Source of the DNA: Clostridia bacterium
GTDB lineage: Bacteria > Bacillota > Clostridia > Oscillospirales > Acutalibacteraceae
Length of the DNA stretch: 10,904 bases
Direction of reading: 5' to 3'
Assembly (NCBI GenBank): GCA_017519685.1
Contig: JAFWRV010000237.1
Span: 1-10,904 of the forward strand
This document shows, one piece after another, positions 1 through 6,246 of the stretch (positions are counted from its first letter, which is position 1; each line of letters begins with the position of its first letter). The translations under genes and the position numbers were made by a program. A model generated the notes under the pieces. The model was not told the DNA's origin, made no database searches, and worked only from the letters and a program-made list of their open reading frames with translations.

Positions 1-570
1 CTTGACAGAGGCGTCTTTGAATTCAACTATGGTTGTGCCGTCTGAATCCCTGAAAATGAAATTTGCTCCCGTGAAATCAAATTTTACTTTGTTGACATCG
101 GTAAGGTCATCAACGGTGAAGTCAATATCCTCCACATAAACCCTGTTTGCCGAGGGCTGGCTGATGAAGCCGCATGTGGTCTTGTCGATGTTGAAGAAAT
201 AAAGGTCAAAAGAGCAAGCCTTTCCGTCTTTTGCGGAAATATTAATGGTATAGGTTGATGAAAGCAGCCCGAGAACGCCGAACTCATAGGAATCGAGTAT
301 ATTGCCGTCGGAGCTTGTTTTCAACTCTTTTGACTGACCGTTTTTATCCGAAATGACTACTTTGGGCTTTGCGCTGCCGATGGTAATGATGCCGTATTTT
401 CCTTTGCCGGAAAAGGTGCATTTGAATATATCTCCTGCTGCGAGATCATAGTGATTGACTTTGTTCTCGGTTATTTCACCCTCGTAAGTGTTTGCATAAG
501 CAAAAACAGATGCCACACTTAAAATAAATATTACCGAGAGTATAATGCTGAGAAGATTTTTCGATTTCAT
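1..570 (-). CDS. exported protein of unknown function, 3' end beyond the left edge (partial)
   Basis: An open frame of 190 codons runs without a stop from an ATG at 570 to the left edge, so only the N-terminal part is visible. The start is well supported: AGGAGG at 579-584 lies 8 bases upstream. The protein begins with MKSKNLLSIILSVIFILS, a typical Sec signal peptide with Lys at 2 and 4, a hydrophobic core at 6-23 and a likely cleavage after Ala-Tyr-Ala at residue 26. The mature part looks rich in beta strands (alternating hydrophobic and polar residues, many Thr, Ser, Asp and Gly) and has no motif I recognise; there are two Cys residues in the 110-135 region. It starts 33 bases after the GH43-like gene, so it is probably in the same operon. 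It may be a binding or adhesive module preceding a catalytic domain outside the window, but that is a guess. No family is assigned. Confidence 0.8.
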   Translation of the reverse strand, partial: MKSKNLLSIILSVIFILSVASVFAYANTYEGEITENKVNHYDLAAGDIFKCTFSGKGKYGIITIGSAKPKVVISDKNGQSKELKTSSDGNILDSYEFGVLGLLSSTYTINISAKDGKACSFDLYFFNIDKTTCGFISQPSANRVYVEDIDFTVDDLTDVNKVKFDFTGANFIFRDSDGTTIVEFKDASVK

Positions 571-603
571 TTTGTTTTCCTCCTTATCAATATATTCTTT
601 TTT

Positions 604-1653
604 TTATATTTTCCACTCGTCCGCCCAATGAATCCGGGGGCAGTCGTTTTCAAATGAAACAGGCAGCCAAACGTATCGGGCGACTGATGTATTTTCACCG
701 ACATTGCCGGGTTTTGGTTTCGGTATGGAATCCATATTGATTTCTCCCCGGAAATCCGGATTGAAATGTTTTTCAAACACTTTTTTATACTCGTTATAAT
801 CCAGATTCATATATTCAGGCAGCCAGCGGTCAGCCATTGCAATATATAAATCTTCTTTTTCCTGAACTTTGAATATACAAGAAATCTGTGAGTGAAAAGA
901 AGTGTCCGTTTCATCGTCCGAGTGCGGATTGCCGAGAACAGTAAACGACCCGTTTATTTTATCGGCAACGGCAACTTCCGAAGGATTCGGTAAATACGCC
1001 GTTGTGCCCGATGTGATTAAATAGTGTTTCCCGTTCCGTGAAAAATGAGCGGGCGCTTCACGGACATAAGGCGGAAACGGATGAGGAAAATGGACTGAGT
1101 ATCTTCCCGTAACATCGGTATAATCATCACTCAGCTCGGCGCAGATTAATTCACTGTGGACTTTTTCAAAATAAATATAAGCCTTGCCGATCTCATCCGT
1201 TGCCAAGTCAAAATCTCCTGAATTCATGCCGAGCGGCTGAAACCGTTCTTTGATTTTTTTGTATGGACCGAGAATGCAATCGGATGTCAGAATTGTCATA
1301 GACTGGGTTTTGTTTGCGTCATCCATGATTTTCAGCCAGCAGACATATTTACCCGTTTTTTTATTGAACAGGATATGAGGCCTGTCCATTTTCGAATAAG
1401 AATGCAATGTCGATTCCGGATTCTCCGGTTCGGGCGGAATGATAATGCCTCTGTCTTCCCAGTTATATAAATCGGTTGAAGAGTAACAGCGCACGCCCCA
1501 GTGCCATACAGGCGTTTCGCCGGTTGTTTTTTCTTTGTTTTCGCCATACCAGTAATATGTGCCGTAAAGATTCATAATCGAGCCGCCGTGCGCCTGAATC
1601 GGTTTGCCTTCGGTGTCGAGCCAAAGTTCTCCGGGACGAAATGAATGATACAT
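604..1653 (-). CDS. GH43-like glycoside hydrolase, exo-beta-1,3-galactosidase type (subfamily 24/34-like), cytoplasmic
   Basis: A 349-residue five-bladed beta-propeller glycosidase, probably releasing a terminal galactose or related sugar from an oligosaccharide. The signature stretches resemble GH43 exo-beta-1,3-galactanases: AHGGSIM followed by GTYYWYGENK near residues 21-40, DRPHILFN near 90, REAPAHF with NGKHYLITSGT near 198-217, and HSQISCIF with MADRW near 254-276. By comparison with fungal Pc1,3Gal43A (Glu102, Glu208, Gln263, as I recall it), the likely acid is Glu199 and the base-like residue Gln256; the first position is Asp90 rather than Glu. I start at ATG 1653 rather than the in-frame GTG at 1662, because AGGTGG at 1659-1664 lies 5 bases before this ATG and covers the GTG. 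There is no signal peptide, so it should act on imported substrate, although both neighbours are exported. The family is fairly sure; the exact substrate could also be an arabinoside or xyloside. Confidence 0.8.
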   Translation of the reverse strand: MYHSFRPGELWLDTEGKPIQAHGGSIMNLYGTYYWYGENKEKTTGETPVWHWGVRCYSSTDLYNWEDRGIIIPPEPENPESTLHSYSKMDRPHILFNKKTGKYVCWLKIMDDANKTQSMTILTSDCILGPYKKIKERFQPLGMNSGDFDLATDEIGKAYIYFEKVHSELICAELSDDYTDVTGRYSVHFPHPFPPYVREAPAHFSRNGKHYLITSGTTAYLPNPSEVAVADKINGSFTVLGNPHSDDETDTSFHSQISCIFKVQEKEDLYIAMADRWLPEYMNLDYNEYKKVFEKHFNPDFRGEINMDSIPKPKPGNVGENTSVARYVWLPVSFENDCPRIHWADEWKI

Positions 1654-1658
1654 ATTTT

Positions 1659-1664
1659 CCACCT
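1659..1664 (-). promoter_or_regulatory. ribosome binding site AGGTGG deciding the GH43-like start
   Basis: AGGTGG on the minus strand is 5 bases before ATG 1653-1651. It overlaps an in-frame GTG at 1662, which makes that GTG an unlikely start. It lies directly after the TAA stop (1668-1666) of the upstream hydrolase, a layout that favours translational coupling. Confidence 0.6.
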
Positions 1665-1665
1665 G

Positions 1666-2574
1666 TTAAAAACTGATATTTACATCCTGATAAAGAGAAT
1701 TGGAAATAATCTCGGGATGCTCACCGGTAAACGCTTTTGCCGCTTCTTCATCACCTTGCAATTTCCACATAAACCACGCGGTTACATAGCCGTCGGCGGA
1801 ATAAAGCATTTCGCCGTGAGCGGTATTTATTTTTCGCGCCATTATTTTCTTTGTTTTAATATCATTATAAATGTCTGAAAGCTGTTCTCCCGTAACGACC
1901 CAGTCATCACCTCCGCCTTCTCCGGAAAGCAGAAAAATCGGTGTTTTAATCAGAGATGCATCATAGTCCCAGAGAAGATTTGCAGCCAATTCCTTGTTTG
2001 TAGGTGAAATGGCAACTGCAGCCTTATAGATATCTTTATTTTCCTGTTTTGTAACGGCGTTGAACACACCGACTCCACCCTGACTGTGACCGGTTATTCC
2101 GACATTATCAAGATCTACCTTTTGATAAAAAACACAGGGCTTATCATTTAATGTTTCACTGCTGTTCAATTCTTTAAGCAGGCGAATACACATTTCGCTT
2201 GCAAATCCGTTCCAGTCATATTCTTCCTCTGTTCCAATGGCAATAAAGCCCCATGATGCCATATGTTCAAACAGTCTGCGGTATTTTGACGCCTTAACTC
2301 CGGTTCCGTTTACAAAAACAACTACAGGGTAAATACGATTGCTGCTTTCAAGCTCTTTCGGATAACTGATAATATATTTTCCGAATCCTTGTAGAGAAGA
2401 AATCTCATTGTATGATGTTTGATATTCTCCGTTTTTTAAATAATTTGCCTCTAGTTCTCCTCCGGTTTTTGTTGTTAACTGGTATGTAAAAGGAACGGAT
2501 TGAGAACTGAAAAGCGATGTGATAACAGTTACTAAAGACAGCAAAATTGATTGAATAATTTGAAGAATCTGCAT
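1666..2574 (-). CDS. exported or membrane-anchored alpha/beta hydrolase (PETase / dienelactone hydrolase-like)
   Basis: A 302-residue serine hydrolase that probably cleaves an ester. The nucleophile elbow Gly-His-Ser-Gln-Gly-Gly is clear, with Ser164. Asp223/224 (in GGGDDW) and His253 (in TAHGE) are the likely other triad members. The stretch PVVVFVNGTG near 83-92 sits where the oxyanion loop belongs, and MASWGFIAIGTEE near 105-117 is typical of the chlorophyllase/PETase-like branch (PF12740 relatives). Residues 1-22 form a hydrophobic segment (MQILQIIQSILLSLVTVITS), but with no Lys or Arg before it, so it may be an atypical signal peptide or an anchor. An in-frame ATG at 2589 would add five residues; I prefer 2574 because GGAGTGG at 2581-2587 lies 6 bases upstream. 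It follows the small exported protein by 21 bases and the GH43-like gene follows it directly. It could remove acetyl or other acyl groups outside the membrane. The fold is sure; the substrate is unknown. Confidence 0.85.
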   Translation of the reverse strand: MQILQIIQSILLSLVTVITSLFSSQSVPFTYQLTTKTGGELEANYLKNGEYQTSYNEISSLQGFGKYIISYPKELESSNRIYPVVVFVNGTGVKASKYRRLFEHMASWGFIAIGTEEEYDWNGFASEMCIRLLKELNSSETLNDKPCVFYQKVDLDNVGITGHSQGGVGVFNAVTKQENKDIYKAAVAISPTNKELAANLLWDYDASLIKTPIFLLSGEGGGDDWVVTGEQLSDIYNDIKTKKIMARKINTAHGEMLYSADGYVTAWFMWKLQGDEEAAKAFTGEHPEIISNSLYQDVNISF

Positions 2575-2580
2575 AAAACA

Positions 2581-2587
2581 CCACTCC
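2581..2587 (-). promoter_or_regulatory. ribosome binding site GGAGTGG deciding the exported hydrolase start
   Basis: GGAGTGG on the minus strand is 6 bases before ATG 2574-2572. Its first G is the last base of the in-frame ATG at 2589-2587, which has no good site of its own, so the shorter start is preferred. Confidence 0.5.
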
Positions 2588-2595
2588 ATTAATTA

Positions 2596-2843
2596 TTATG
2601 ATTTTGGATAATATCCGTATTTTTTTATATTGGAATAATCAAAACAAATAACTGAATTCCCGCTTTTAACGCCGAGTGCATCGTATTCAGACGACTCTTC
2701 GGAATCGATATATGAGAGATTATGCGCCAGACCGGGTGTTATATATTTGCCGTTTCTTGCTTCAAAGTCGGCATTGGCAATTACACTCAAACAGGAAGTG
2801 ATTGTTAACACAATCAGAGTAACCGATATTATTTTTTAATCAT
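2596..2843 (-). CDS. small exported protein with a broken frame at the start (possible pseudogene or slippage gene)
   Basis: As written, ATG 2843 opens only Met-Ile-Lys-Lys-stop. The rest is open in the neighbouring frame from 2811 (GTG) to a double TAA at 2596. If the A6 run at 2832-2837 is read as seven A, a continuous 82-residue protein appears. It starts MIKKIISVTLIVLTITSC, a convincing signal peptide with Lys 3-4, a hydrophobic core and a cleavage site Ala-Asn-Ala at 23-25; Ile-Thr-Ser-Cys at 15-18 also fits a lipobox. The ATG has GAGGTG at 2852-2857, 8 bases upstream. The mature part, about 57 residues, is acidic and Tyr/Ser-rich (NLSYIDSEESSEYDALG, then VICFDYSNIKKYGYYP) and matches no family I know. 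It may be a complete small protein or the N-terminal remnant of a larger one. The gap to the lipoprotein gene is 17 bases and to the next hydrolase 21. The frame break may be a real mutation, a sequencing error or programmed slippage. Confidence 0.6.
2829..2843 (-). other. A6 homopolymer frame break, possible slippage site
   Basis: On the minus strand the start reads ATG ATT AAA AAA TAA. One extra A, or a -1 slip of the ribosome on the A run at the stop codon, joins the start to the signal peptide frame (ATA ATA TCG GTT). A -1 slip of the P-site Lys-tRNA on A-AAA before TAA keeps full pairing. Confidence 0.55.
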
Positions 2844-2851
2844 AACTTAGG

Positions 2852-2857
2852 CACCTC
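2852..2857 (-). promoter_or_regulatory. ribosome binding site GAGGTG for the frame-broken small protein
   Basis: GAGGTG on the minus strand is 8 bases before ATG 2843-2841 and 3 bases after the TGA stop of the lipoprotein gene. It shows that translation was meant to begin at ATG 2843 and not at the internal GTG 2811, which has no site near it. Confidence 0.55.
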
Positions 2858-2860
2858 AAC

Positions 2861-3691
2861 TCAGAACTGATAATTCGCAACTATATCATAATCAAATGTG
2901 CTGTAAATGCCGTCCTTGACATATTTGGAGACGGCGTTTTTAACCAAAGCGGGCGCGGAATTGAACTTGGCATCAATAAAGCTTTTCGAAACCTCATCAT
3001 AATATGATTCGTGAAGCTTTATCGTCAAAGACCTGAATTTACCCGTTTCTTTGTCAATCACCGCGGTTATCTCGCCGCCCGACAGCGTGATTTCACCGTT
3101 TTTTTCATAAACGAGGTCCGGATTGACAATATGAACGGATTTCAACACCTCATCCGAATCCATAAAGAACAGATATCCTTTCTGCGCAGGCTTTGAGGCG
3201 GCGGGAATCTTTGCTGATTTCAGATTGAAAACTACGGTTACGGTATCGCCGTTGTCGGTGATTTTTTCACCCGAACAATCCGATTTTGAGATTTCCGCAA
3301 GCGCGGGCGTGCCTGACACTCCCTTTGCGGTCTGCTTCTGAATATCGGAATCCTCAAAAAATGAATTGAGAACATCGGGAGTAAAAACAGCGGAGCCGGC
3401 GGTCCTGTCATACGTCAGTGATTTTGCCGCGCTTAACGAAACCGCTTTGTTGAAAACCTCATAAGGATCCGCGATCTCTGCCTGAGTTTCGGATTCCTCC
3501 GGAACTGTTTCGGTAGTAGCCGGTTCGGATTTTTCTTCCGTATTATTTTCGGATGTGCTTTCAATAATCTGCTGTGTTTCGCTTACCTGCGTTTCGGTTG
3601 TTGAGGGCTCAGTTTCGGGCTTTTGACCGCAGGACACAAGAGTAATGAGAAAAACAAAGCCTGCAATCATCAGACAAATACACTTTTTCAT
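2861..3691 (-). CDS. orphan lipoprotein with a Thr/Glu/Ser-rich linker
   Basis: A 276-residue surface lipoprotein of unknown function. It begins MKKCICLMIAGF and carries the lipobox Leu-Val-Ser-Cys, with Cys21 as the lipidated residue. Residues 23-70 are a low-complexity linker of Thr, Glu, Ser and Gln (ETEPSTTETQVSETQQ), of the kind that lifts a domain off the membrane. Residues about 74-276 form one domain starting at DPYEVFNKAV, with a beta-rich centre and repeated GEIT motifs (NGEITLSGGEITAVIDKETG). It resembles in style the LolA/LppX-like lipoproteins of Firmicutes (DUF6612 type), but I cannot confirm this. It is not a typical sugar-binding protein: it is too short and no ABC permease is near. 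I start at ATG 3691, because GAGGTG at 3698-3703 is 6 bases upstream; a TTG at 3709 is also in frame but overlaps the end of the rhamnosidase gene. It may help capture substrate or sense surface conditions; this is inference. Confidence 0.85.
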   Translation of the reverse strand: MKKCICLMIAGFVFLITLVSCGQKPETEPSTTETQVSETQQIIESTSENNTEEKSEPATTETVPEESETQAEIADPYEVFNKAVSLSAAKSLTYDRTAGSAVFTPDVLNSFFEDSDIQKQTAKGVSGTPALAEISKSDCSGEKITDNGDTVTVVFNLKSAKIPAASKPAQKGYLFFMDSDEVLKSVHIVNPDLVYEKNGEITLSGGEITAVIDKETGKFRSLTIKLHESYYDEVSKSFIDAKFNSAPALVKNAVSKYVKDGIYSTFDYDIVANYQF

Positions 3692-3697
3692 ATGTTT

Positions 3698-3703
3698 CAC
3701 CTC
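3698..3703 (-). promoter_or_regulatory. ribosome binding site GAGGTG fused to the rhamnosidase stop codon
   Basis: The minus strand reads TGAGGTGAAACATATG: the TGA stop of the GH78 gene (3704-3702) is part of the ribosome binding site of the lipoprotein gene, 6 bases before ATG 3691. This decides the lipoprotein start and suggests coupled translation. Confidence 0.6.
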
Positions 3704-6245
3704 ATTCAAAATTATAAGAACCGCTGCCGATTTCTGTCGTTTTTCCGTTCCAGATTACGGTTGCCTTTGTGTTGCAGGGAATTGTAACGGAGAGGTTTTC
3801 ACCTTTACGGTCAACGATGATTTCGCCGGCTTCGCAGATAAAACTGCGGCGGAAAGAATCAAAGCCCGAATCCTTCAGCGGAGCAATGGTAATGTTCCTG
3901 TAACCCGCATCGCCGGATATTCCGCAGACGGTATGAAAAATATAGCTGTCAACACAGCCGAAAGCGTAGTGGTCAAAACTGACTTTTGACGGGTTGCCTT
4001 CTTCGTCCATCGCCATCCAACTTTCCCAGATTGCGGTTGCGCCATGTCTGATTTCACACAGCCATGAAGGCTGTTTTTCATTGAAAATAATATCCTTTGC
4101 GAGATCGTGCCTTCCGAGTTTGTTCAGAACGGTCAGTAAAAACGGAGTCGCAAGAAAACCGGTTCCGAGTGTTCTGCCGTTTTTTTCAATAAGGTTTACA
4201 AGACGGTTTTTATAGTCTGCCGCATATTCTTCGGGAACAAGATCAAACGCAAAAGCGAGAACATACGCGCCCATAAGATAATCGGGCAGAGCGGATTTTT
4301 CAATAATGCCTTTGATAATTGCCTGTTTCATTTTTTCGCAGAGCTCTTTATAATGTGTGCCGTCTTTACCTAAAATGCGGCAAATGTCAGACATCAGTTT
4401 TATTGAGTAATAACCGAAAAACGGAGCGACATAGCAGGCGCTCTCCTTACAGACCTCAAAGCCTTCCTGAGGTCTGCCGGGCACAAGCCATTCACCGAAG
4501 TGAAACCCTGTGTTCCATAAGTATCTGTCAATTTCTTCCGGAAGATCCGAACCGCGTTTTTTATCAGCAGTGCGAATGATATATTCACACCATTTTTTCA
4601 TTGCCGGGAAACATTCCCTCAATATCTTTTTGTTGCCTGTGACGCAATACATAGTATAAGGGACCCAGATGATTGCGTCGCTCCAGCCGGCGATTCCCGT
4701 TATTTCGGTATCGCCGAACTCACCCATACGCTGCATTGCGACCATATTATAAAGCTTTGTCAAAGGAGAAACGAGAGGGATTGCTCCGCTGTTCCGCTGA
4801 TCGGCAGCCGCACCGGAAAGCCAGCTTGAAAGGAACGGTGTCATCTCTTCGTTGAGCATTGCGGTTTCGGCATAAATCAGAATATCGCCCGTCCAGCCCG
4901 CTTTTTCACGCGTCGGACAGTCGGTCGGAATGGAGAGCATATTGTTGCGCTGTGAATAACGGATATTCTTATACAGACGGTTGAATCTCTCGTCATCGCA
5001 GGTAAACTCACCTGCGTTTTCTTTTTCCGTTGAGAGCAGAACGGCCGTAAAATCTTCCTTCCTGACATTTTCAATACCCGTCACGCGGATATAGCGGAAG
5101 CCGTGAAAGGTAAACATTGCTTCGTGCAAAAACGGATTGCCGTCCGAAATCACCGTGTCGCACTGACGCAGAGACATGGTTGCAAAATAATTGTTCTCTT
5201 TATCGAGCGCCTCGGTATATTCAAAAGAGATTTCCGTTCCCGCAGGTGCGTTTATTTCAATTCTCGCTCTGCCGGCAATCACCTGACCGAAATCAACGAT
5301 TGTTTCTCCTTTCGGTGAAACAAAGACTTCTTTCGCCGCTATCAGTTCAACAGGAACAACCGGCGGCACAGGCTGAGCGCGGAGAACCGATAAATCATAG
5401 TTCTTTATTTCAACAGGCTGTTTTTCTCCGAAAGGTATTGTCCTGTCTGTTTTCTCACCCATAAACAAATCGGAAAACAGAATATTTGTTGCCCTGACCG
5501 TTTCGGTTCCGTCTGATAAAACAATATCTTTTTCGCCATTTTCATATTCAACTTCAATCTGATAAAGAACGGCCTGCGCATTATGTTTTTCGGGAGTTTC
5601 AACCTCTGTCTGAGGGCAGAAAAACCAGCCGTCGCCGACATAAAACTCAATCTGATTATCTCCTGCCGTCAGCAATCCCGCAATATCATAAGTCTGATAG
5701 TTAAGAATCTTTCCGTATGGCGTAAATTCCGGGGCAAATTCGCGGCCGTCAATTCTTTTTCCGTTAATGAGCGGTCTGTAACAACCGTATGCTGTTGCAT
5801 ACAGTCGCGCCTTCTTTACCTTGTCGCTCAGCGTAAAGCCGCGTTCAAAGAGAACAACGGGGTTTTCGATACCGTAGGTGAAAAGCTTTGCTTCGTTTCT
5901 CGGCACGGTGCTTTCAACCCACGCCGCTTTCCATTCCGACTTGTCAAGAAAAGCAGTTTCAAAAACATCGCTTGCGCTCGCTTCATTGCCCTGATTGTCC
6001 CAAACGGTAACCGTCCAATGATAAACGGTTTTTGATTTCAGCGAACCTTCATACTGTATAAACCCTTGTTTGTCCGATTCAATTCTTCCGCTGTCCCGGA
6101 CAACTCCTTTGTCATCGGATACGGTTATTCTGTATGCGGTCTGTATAACATTGCCGCTGTCGCTTTTTATTCTCCAGGAGAATTCGGGAGCGCTGTCAAT
6201 AACCGGAGATTTAAGATGGTTTGTGCGAAGATGATAAAGTTCCAT
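3702..6245 (-). CDS. GH78 alpha-L-rhamnosidase, cytoplasmic
   Basis: An 847-residue inverting glycosidase that releases terminal L-rhamnose from oligosaccharides or plant glycosides. The order of parts fits GH78: an N-terminal beta-sandwich (about 1-100, with LRTNHLKSP and EFSWRI), the Bac_rhamnosid_N region (about 145-290), a further beta domain (about 305-405), the (alpha/alpha)6 catalytic barrel (about 415-770) and a C-terminal beta domain (from about 772, GDAGYRNITIAPL). The catalytic motif DCPTREKAGWTGD gives Asp442, Glu447 and Asp454, at the spacing of Asp567, Glu572 and Asp579 of Bacillus RhaB. HGATAIWESW gives Glu741 as the likely base. There is no signal peptide, so it acts on imported substrate. 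The length is usual for the family. The start is ATG 6245, one base after the TAA of the preceding gene, with AGAGG inside that gene's end 6 bases upstream. The lipoprotein gene follows after 10 bases. The assignment is firm; the aglycone or linkage is unknown. Confidence 0.95.
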   Translation of the reverse strand: MELYHLRTNHLKSPVIDSAPEFSWRIKSDSGNVIQTAYRITVSDDKGVVRDSGRIESDKQGFIQYEGSLKSKTVYHWTVTVWDNQGNEASASDVFETAFLDKSEWKAAWVESTVPRNEAKLFTYGIENPVVLFERGFTLSDKVKKARLYATAYGCYRPLINGKRIDGREFAPEFTPYGKILNYQTYDIAGLLTAGDNQIEFYVGDGWFFCPQTEVETPEKHNAQAVLYQIEVEYENGEKDIVLSDGTETVRATNILFSDLFMGEKTDRTIPFGEKQPVEIKNYDLSVLRAQPVPPVVPVELIAAKEVFVSPKGETIVDFGQVIAGRARIEINAPAGTEISFEYTEALDKENNYFATMSLRQCDTVISDGNPFLHEAMFTFHGFRYIRVTGIENVRKEDFTAVLLSTEKENAGEFTCDDERFNRLYKNIRYSQRNNMLSIPTDCPTREKAGWTGDILIYAETAMLNEEMTPFLSSWLSGAAADQRNSGAIPLVSPLTKLYNMVAMQRMGEFGDTEITGIAGWSDAIIWVPYTMYCVTGNKKILRECFPAMKKWCEYIIRTADKKRGSDLPEEIDRYLWNTGFHFGEWLVPGRPQEGFEVCKESACYVAPFFGYYSIKLMSDICRILGKDGTHYKELCEKMKQAIIKGIIEKSALPDYLMGAYVLAFAFDLVPEEYAADYKNRLVNLIEKNGRTLGTGFLATPFLLTVLNKLGRHDLAKDIIFNEKQPSWLCEIRHGATAIWESWMAMDEEGNPSKVSFDHYAFGCVDSYIFHTVCGISGDAGYRNITIAPLKDSGFDSFRRSFICEAGEIIVDRKGENLSVTIPCNTKATVIWNGKTTEIGSGSYNFE

Positions 6246-6246
6246 A

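Noticed and set aside
84..287. A 67-codon minus-strand frame near the left edge
   Set aside because: It is in a different frame from the long signal-peptide-bearing frame that starts at 570 and is open to the edge; the latter has a perfect ribosome binding site.
571..603. A possible terminator between the GH43-like gene and the left-edge gene
   Set aside because: There is a T/A-rich run but no GC-rich hairpin, and the 33-base gap holds the ribosome binding site of the next gene.
2811..2843. GTG 2811 as true start of the small protein, giving 71 residues
   Set aside because: It has no ribosome binding site and would cut off the Lys residues and half the core of the signal peptide; ATG 2843 with a frame break fits better.
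5583..6035. A 150-codon open frame on the plus strand
   Set aside because: Fully inside the rhamnosidase gene on the opposite strand, with no start signal or recognisable domain.
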